From the NCBI GenBank assembly GCA_963969345.1, contig OZ017769.1, forward strand, positions 2,299,600 through 2,363,599: a DNA stretch of 64,000 nt, in the 5' to 3' direction. The DNA comes from Turbatrix aceti (taxonomy: Eukaryota; Nematoda; Chromadorea; Rhabditida; Panagrolaimidae). Made by a program: the position numbers and the translations under genes. The notes beneath the pieces were generated by a model, which made no database searches, was not told the DNA's origin, and was given only the letters and a program-made list of their open reading frames with translations. Of the stretch, positions 58,780 through 64,000 are shown in pieces (the first letter of the stretch is position 1; the number at the start of each line of letters is the position of its first letter).

Positions 58780-59137
58780 GCTAACAAATTTCTCCGTGCC
58801 GAACCGCGACTATTCAGCCGAGAATGTTGCCATGTTCGTCGCTGACTACGTCCTGCTGCACCACGAGCTTTCGGTTGAAGGCGGTTTTCGCTCCGTCATC
58901 CTGGCTCACGACGAGGCTTCTCTCCGGGCGTTTGTCTTCATGCTCTTCATGCTACTCGGCATCAGCAGTTCTGAGGTCCGCGACATCTTCAGTCAGGTGA
59001 GCAAGGAGCACAGGATCGATATGACCGAGTTGACGGATCTCAATACCGAACTCGGCATTGGGAAGCTAGATTCTTGGTTCAGTGTCGGAACTTCGACAAA
59101 CCTCAACTTCGAAAAAACTCAACTTCGACAAAAATGA
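58780..59137 (+). CDS. Orphan conserved-looking exon
   Basis: After TTTCTATTTTTAG an open frame reads LTNFSVPNRDYSAENVAMFV...FRSVILAHDEASLRAF and continues to KLDSW before entering a short tandem repeat. A donor (CAG|GTGAGC) at 58997 would end a 217-nt exon in phase. Its GC-rich codon use resembles the housekeeping genes, not the cluster. The run VILAHDEASLRAFVFMLFMLLGISSSEV is faintly like a dual-specificity phosphatase core with the Cys lost, which is weak inference. No partner exons were found, so it may be a retained exon of a displaced gene. Confidence 0.35.
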
Positions 59138-59285
59138 ACTTCGACAAAATTGAATTGTGAGTATACTGATTTGCTCAAAACGGAACTTCGACAAAACTGA
59201 ACTTCGACAAAACTGAACTGGTATTGTCTGATTTGCCCAAAACGGAACTTCGACAAAATTGAATTTCGACAAAACTGGAATCGTG
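59090..59285. repeat. Short tandem repeat, AACTTCGACAAAACTG
   Basis: Roughly ten imperfect 13-16 bp units (AACTTCGACAAAACTG/AATTG) are interrupted by two longer spacers with TGATTTGCTCAAAACGG. It overlaps the end of the orphan exon, and expansion may have destroyed the gene there. Confidence 0.8.
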
Positions 59286-59539
59286 TTTTTTGGTGATCAA
59301 TAATGAAGCGCGTGCGCATTTTTCTAGCATTAAAGCGAAAACCTTGGTTTTGAATTTGTTTTTGTGTCTAAAAAGTTTGTATTCGCTTTAGGAACATGAT
59401 AATTCAAATTTCGTTGTTTTTGCGCGTTTTGCTTCTTTGTTTTACCAAAATGTTATTATTTTGTTATTCTTAATCGTGCTAATTTTATTTTTTTTATTCT
59501 TAACCGTTTTAATTATTTTGCATTAAATAATCAGTCCGC
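59286..59539. other. AT-rich spacer
   Basis: No gene. Simple T-rich sequence lies between the short tandem repeat and the satellite. Confidence 0.5.
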
Positions 59540-61095
59540 CAGCACAGATCGGATAAAGCCTTTATCCGTTCTATATCCTAAGAATCCAAAAATGTGTATT
59601 TCTGGAGTCTATCTTCAAAACGCGACGGCAAACGATAGCTGTTAGCACCAGTAATCAGACTGAAACAAAACACAGGTTGTATCTACCGCCGCGGATAGGA
59701 TAAAACCTTTATCCGCGCTATATCCTAAGAATCCAAAATGTGTATTTCTGAAGTCTATCTTCAAAACGCGACGGCAAACGACTGATGTTAGCACCAGTAA
59801 TCAGACTGAAACAAAACACAGGTTGTATCTCTGCCGCTGCGGATAGGATAAAGCCTTTATCCGTGCTATATCCTAAGAATCCAAAATGCGTATTTCTGAA
59901 GTCTATCTTCAAAACGCGACGGCAAACGATAGCTGTTAGCACCAGTAATCAGACTGAAACAAAACACAGGTTGTATCTACCGCCGCGGATAGGATAAAGC
60001 CTTTATCCGCGCTATATCCTAAGAATCCAAAATGCGTATTTCTGAAGTCTATCTTCAAAACGCGACGGCAAACGACTGATGTTAGCACCAGTAATCAGAG
60101 TGAAACAAAACACAGGTTGTATCTCTGCCGCTGCGGATAGGATAAAGCCTTTATCCGCGCTATATCCTAAGAATCCAAAATGTGTATTTCTGGAGTCTAT
60201 CTTCAAAACGCGACGGCAAACGATAGCTGTTAGCACCAGTAATCAGACTGAAACAAAACACAGGTCGTATCTCTGCCGCTGCGGATAGGATAAAGCCTTT
60301 ATCCGCGCTATATCCTAAGAATCCAAAATGTGTATTTCTGGAGTCTATCTTCAAAACGCGACGGCAAACGATAGCTGTTAGCACCAGTAATCAGACTGAA
60401 ACAAAACATAGATCGTATCTCTGCCGCTGCGGATAGGATAAAGCCTTTATCCGCGCTATATCCTAAGAATCCAAAATGTGTATTTCTGGAGTCTATCTTC
60501 AAAACGCGACGGCAAACGATAGCTGTTAGCACCAGTAATCAGACTGAAACAAAACATAGATCGTATCTCTGCCGCTGCGAATAGGATAAAACCTTTATCC
60601 GCGCTATATCCTAAGAATCCAAAATGTGTATTTCTGGAGTCTATCTTCAAAACGCGACGGCAAACGATAGCTGTTAGCACCAGTAATCAGACTGAAACAA
60701 AACATAGATCGTATCTCTGCCGCTGCGAATAGGATAAAACCTTTATCCGCGCTATATCCTAAGAATCCAAAATGTGTATTTCTGGAGTCTATCTTCAAAA
60801 CGCGACGGCAAACGACTGATGTTAGCACCAGTAATCAGACTGAAACAAAACACAGGTTGTATCTACCGCCGCGGATAGGATAAAACCTTTATCCGTGCTA
60901 TATCCTAAGAATCCAAAATGCGTATTTCTGAAGTCTATCTTCAAAACGCGACGGCAAACGATAGCTGTTAGCACCAGTAATCAGACTGAAACAAAACATA
61001 GATCGTATCTCTGCCGCTGCGGATAGGATAAAACCTTTATCCGCGCTATATCCTAAGAATCCAAAATGTGTGTCTGGAGTCTGCGCGACGGCAAA
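59540..61095. repeat. ~148-bp satellite array, about 10.5 copies
   Basis: Units of 145-148 bp contain the palindrome GGATAAAGCCTTTATCC, then CTATATCCTAAGAATCC, CTTCAAAACGCGACGGCAAACG and TTAGCACCAGTAATCAG. Two variants exist at two places: GATAGCTG/GACTGATG, and CTACCGCCGCGG versus CTCTGCCGCTGCGG. They alternate as a dimer in the first four units and are uniform in the next four. The last unit (61060-61095) is truncated. The repeated 74-residue minus-strand frame is interrupted every unit and is not called a gene. Confidence 0.93.
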
Positions 61096-61841
61096 CAATA
61101 ATTTTTGACCCCATCACTTTGCCTGAAACAATACAATCCGAGATTTCCAAAATTTAAGTTTCAAAAATTTCATTTACGTTCTATAATAATTACGACGACA
61201 AATGCGTGTTAACCCCAGAATACTGAAACAAAAAATCCGAAACGCACCGAGAACTTGCGCAAAATAAAATAATTTTTGATCTTAAGTTTCATGAAATCAT
61301 GATCGAAAAATTTATATCTGAAAAAAATTGATATTGTTAAGTTTACAGACAAAGTTACTGAAAATTGCGGTAATGAATATCTGAGTTAATTACATCATAT
61401 CTCAAAGAATTAAAGAACTAAACAGTTCTGAAAATTATAGCTTTTGGTTTCTACGAAAAAAACACTAAGAATTTGGAAACCATAAACGTGGCCCCTTCGA
61501 AAATGGAAGCCATTTTTTACTTTGAAAACTCTTCGATTATTGGTTGTTTCATGTGTGCTTATGCTAGCTGTTCCATTGCCAGAAGGCACACAGTTTTGTA
61601 CCAAAAAATATTATAATTTTAGTGATAAAAGTATGGCGCGTTAATTTTTTCACAGTTTTAGATTACCGAATGTGAGTGACTGAATGTAAATTGGCAAAAA
61701 AAAGTACGTTAATTTGTGAACTTATCTTGTTTGAACGCACTTTAGTCCTTAATTAAATTTAATTACACACACGTATTTTTTATTTTTGAAATGTTTCCAT
61801 GTTTACCCTCACAATTCAGAAATTAAAGAAAAATATGTAAA
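61096..61841. other. Intergenic, no gene seen
   Basis: AT-rich with no supported frame. A minus-strand AATAAA (TTTATT on +, 61779-61784), about 60 nt beyond the OTU stop codon, is a good polyadenylation signal for it. Confidence 0.55.
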
Positions 61842-63487
61842 TTAGGCAGTTGCGTTCGCTGCAGACACGATGGGTTTGTAATGAAGATTCCAGATGTGAT
61901 GAATAGCAATGGAAGGTGTGGCAGGGTTGCTGATATTAACACTGCCTTGACTGCCGAAAACGATAAAAAACGGATCAATGTACTGAGGATGATGAGTAAC
62001 GTAGCAGATCACGTTGAGCCTGACAGCTTTGGCAAAACAGATCAGGTCTTCCGAGCACATCCAGTTTTCGAGAGTGACATTGTTTTCGTGCAGGTTCTCG
62101 AAGCTAGAAGCCTGCAAGTCGCCTTCAGCCACGCGCCGATTGTAGACGAACATCCGAAGGGGCCAGTGATGCGTTTGAACGCCCGTTAGCAGATATGAGA
62201 GGGACCTGAACCCGCAGCTGCCGTCACCATCAACATCCGGGCCATCAACAGGTTCGGCAATGACACTTTTGAAATTGCTAAACTTTAGCAAAGGAGAGTT
62301 CATCGCCATACTGGGATCCATGCCCATAGTTTCCAGACAATTTGCCATGTATGCCACATTGGGAACTTCGTATTCAAAGGATTTTGGAACTCTTCCCGAA
62401 TCTGAAAAATAATACTATGTACATACGTTTATATAATAATATGAAAAAAAAATTAATTTACGGGTTATCTCCAATTCCTTTGAGTCGCGGGGGAAAGTTG
62501 ATTCAAAATGAAGATCCTCAGGTTTTGTTGAAATCGGGTTTTCGGGCGTTGACGACGGTTTTTCGATTTGCTGCTGAGCAATTTTGACATCGTCAGAAGG
62601 GGAAGTACTGGGAGAACAGTACAGCCCATATCGAGGATGAGTGGGTTCGAACAGCCTCACTCCCCTTCGGGGAAAGTGTTTTGGGTACTTTTGGGAGGTT
62701 TTTCTGATTTTCACCAATTTCGGCTTCTTCGGTTTTGATTCTTTGACTTTGAGCGGTTTCTTTTCTTTCACGTTGTTTGAGGACATGGCTTTGCGAGCTG
62801 TTCGTTTCTTCACCTCCGTCGAAGACTTAGCTTTGGGAACAGCTTCTGGTTTTTTACGTTCCGACGAAACCATGAGTTCGGGTTGCTGAACAAAAGAAAA
62901 ATCCATTGAGTGCCAGGATGCTGCGCTTTTCCACGAAGCTGATGAGCTACAATCGTCTGACGGCTTTTGACAAGGGCTTGGAACTGAAATGAATTTCCAC
63001 TGGTTTGTATTAAATATTAATGCTTAAAATCGTACTGGACACATCGAAGTTGTGTTCGATGTTGGGAGAAGCGCTAAGCCTATTTGCTATCGTCGATTTC
63101 GGTTTTTTTACTGTCGTCGATTTTGGTTTGTTCACTGTCGTCGATTTCAGTTTTTTCACTATCACCGATTTTGTTTTCTTTGATTTTGGTGTTGACTTAA
63201 TCTGGGGCGTCGTCTTGGAGGTAGTTTGTTTCTTCTTTTCCGTCGAAACCGTGGATTTGTTTTGTTGAATTGAAGTAGAGGAATCCATTGAGTGCGAAGA
63301 TGTTGTGCTGTTTGACGAAATTGACGAACGTAGGCTGCTATCGCTCGAGGGCCCTTCACGATTGCTGGGAACTAAACGTATTTAACCTCACTTACAAATA
63401 ATGATATTACAAATAATGTTAAAAATCCTACTTGAGATAACTGATTCGTTGTCGCTGTCAGCGTCTTTGTCATCGTCGTTGACCGTG
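61842..63487 (-). CDS. OTU-like cysteine protease, 5' end not resolved
   Basis: Minus-strand exons: 63432-63487, 63036-63371, 62462-62983, 61842-62401, all consistent in phase, giving at least 490 aa. The C-terminal exon carries an OTU-type core: VDGDGSCGFRSLSYLLTG supplies the Asp and nucleophilic Cys, and IHHIWNLHYKPIV supplies the His. OTU enzymes cleave ubiquitin chains, and many nematode copies with the GDGSCGFRSLS form are lineage-specific or transposon-linked. The N-terminal part is Lys/Ser/Thr-rich and disordered (repeated STTVKKPKS). Exons 63036-63371 and 62462-62983 are tandem duplicates (both start PS..., then SxxSxHSMD and VSxEKKK). The first exon found begins in phase 2, so the start codon lies further upstream, possibly beyond the window. 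Confidence 0.75.
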
Positions 63488-64000
63488 CTAATAAAGAAAA
63501 ATGTTAAAGTTGTTGTAACATTATTATGTCTGTTTTTTATTAGGTTGGTCGGAAAAAATCGTTGTTAAATTATTTTTTTTAACGGTCAATTTTTCAAATA
63601 TTTCCATTTTTCTAGCAGTGATTTTTAAAATCAATACACAAAGTTATAAGTAGGATCGCGTTGCAAAGGAACTGCCGTTGTTAAAAAAAAATAAGCAGGT
63701 ATACTTCAATATCAAATACACCTTTTTTGGTTCTTAAGACTGCATAAAAGCCAAAAATGAGTAACATAGCTTGAAAAATCTCAAAGCGGTGACAGTGCAT
63801 TTTTTAATTACCACTTGATACGTTATTTGGAGCTTGCCTTGGTTAAGAAAAAATGAAATAAAAAGAATTCAACTATTACAGTTTTTTAGAAAATTGTCCC
63901 TTTTTTTGCGGCACGAAAGACAAAAGACCACTAGTCACAAAGGGCAATATGTTTTGGATTGATGCCTATTTTTATCAGTTTGTTTTAAGTTTTATTTTCG
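63488..64000. other. AT-rich region upstream of the OTU gene
   Basis: I could not place the first exon of the OTU gene. A minus-strand ATG near 63608 opens a short frame (MEIFEKLTVKKN...) with no donor of the needed phase. Nothing else is recognisable before the window ends. Confidence 0.4.

Noticed and set aside
59540..61095. Regular repeats resembling a CRISPR array.
   Set aside because: Units are ~148 bp with no unique spacers and the genome is eukaryotic; it is a satellite.
59718..61098. Eight near-identical 66-74 codon minus-strand frames.
   Set aside because: Satellite units of 145-148 bp; the period of 148 is not a multiple of three and each frame stops within a unit.
1..64000. tRNA or rRNA genes.
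   Set aside because: I looked by eye for tRNA B-box-like GGTTCGAAT strings and rRNA-like blocks and found none; a tRNAscan-SE and Infernal run would settle it.

Overview
The window is from an animal genome, most likely a rhabditid nematode. The evidence is a POP-1-type TCF protein (beta-catenin-binding N-terminus, HMG box, C-clamp), very short introns (down to 44 bp) ending in TTTTTCAG, acceptor-like sites directly before start codons that suggest spliced-leader trans-splicing, and introns made largely of A and T homopolymers. There is nothing bacterial, and I found no rRNA, tRNA or CRISPR array.

Layout. 1-5.7 kb is gene-poor upstream sequence holding one hAT-like MITE. 5.7-9.2 kb (+) is a two-exon TCF/LEF gene. 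10.3-34.1 kb (+) is a complete midasin (MDN1/Rea1) gene. I resolved it into 23 exons whose phases all agree, giving 13,455 nt and 4,484 aa: six AAA domains, a long linker, an acidic D/E-rich region and a C-terminal MIDAS domain. Its introns carry four inserted inverted-repeat elements.

The second half is different in kind. 34.7-53.2 kb is a fast-evolving cluster of small membrane-protein genes, pseudogenes and remnants on both strands. Members are built from a few reused modules: signal-peptide ectodomain exons, a phase-0 intron just before an N-V-T/ITGCYPL exon, a Cys...CC motif, a juxtamembrane 'VADKPQ'-like motif and an acidic tail. At least six start sites share a ~180 bp upstream module, and four minus-strand genes also share 3' flanks, so they are a decayed tandem array. 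A ~1 kb piece is duplicated in inverted orientation at 39 and 51.5 kb. The cluster is flanked by a protein tyrosine phosphatase-like membrane protein whose catalytic residues are all replaced (34.7-36.6 kb) and by an apparently active PTP (53.6-54.8 kb). Next comes a probable GPI-anchored secreted protein (55.7-58.5 kb), an orphan conserved-looking exon (58.8 kb), a ~148 bp satellite array (59.5-61.1 kb) and the 3' part of an OTU-like cysteine-protease gene with a tandemly duplicated exon (61.8-63.5 kb).

Mobile DNA is mostly non-autonomous. Several elements have terminal inverted repeats beginning CA(G/A) and exact or nearly exact 8-bp target duplications, the hallmark of hAT transposons. The two housekeeping genes act in Wnt-dependent transcription and in 60S ribosome assembly. 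The cluster looks like a lineage-specific surface or gamete-type gene island, but that role is inference. Coordinates were counted by hand, so exon edges could be off by a base.
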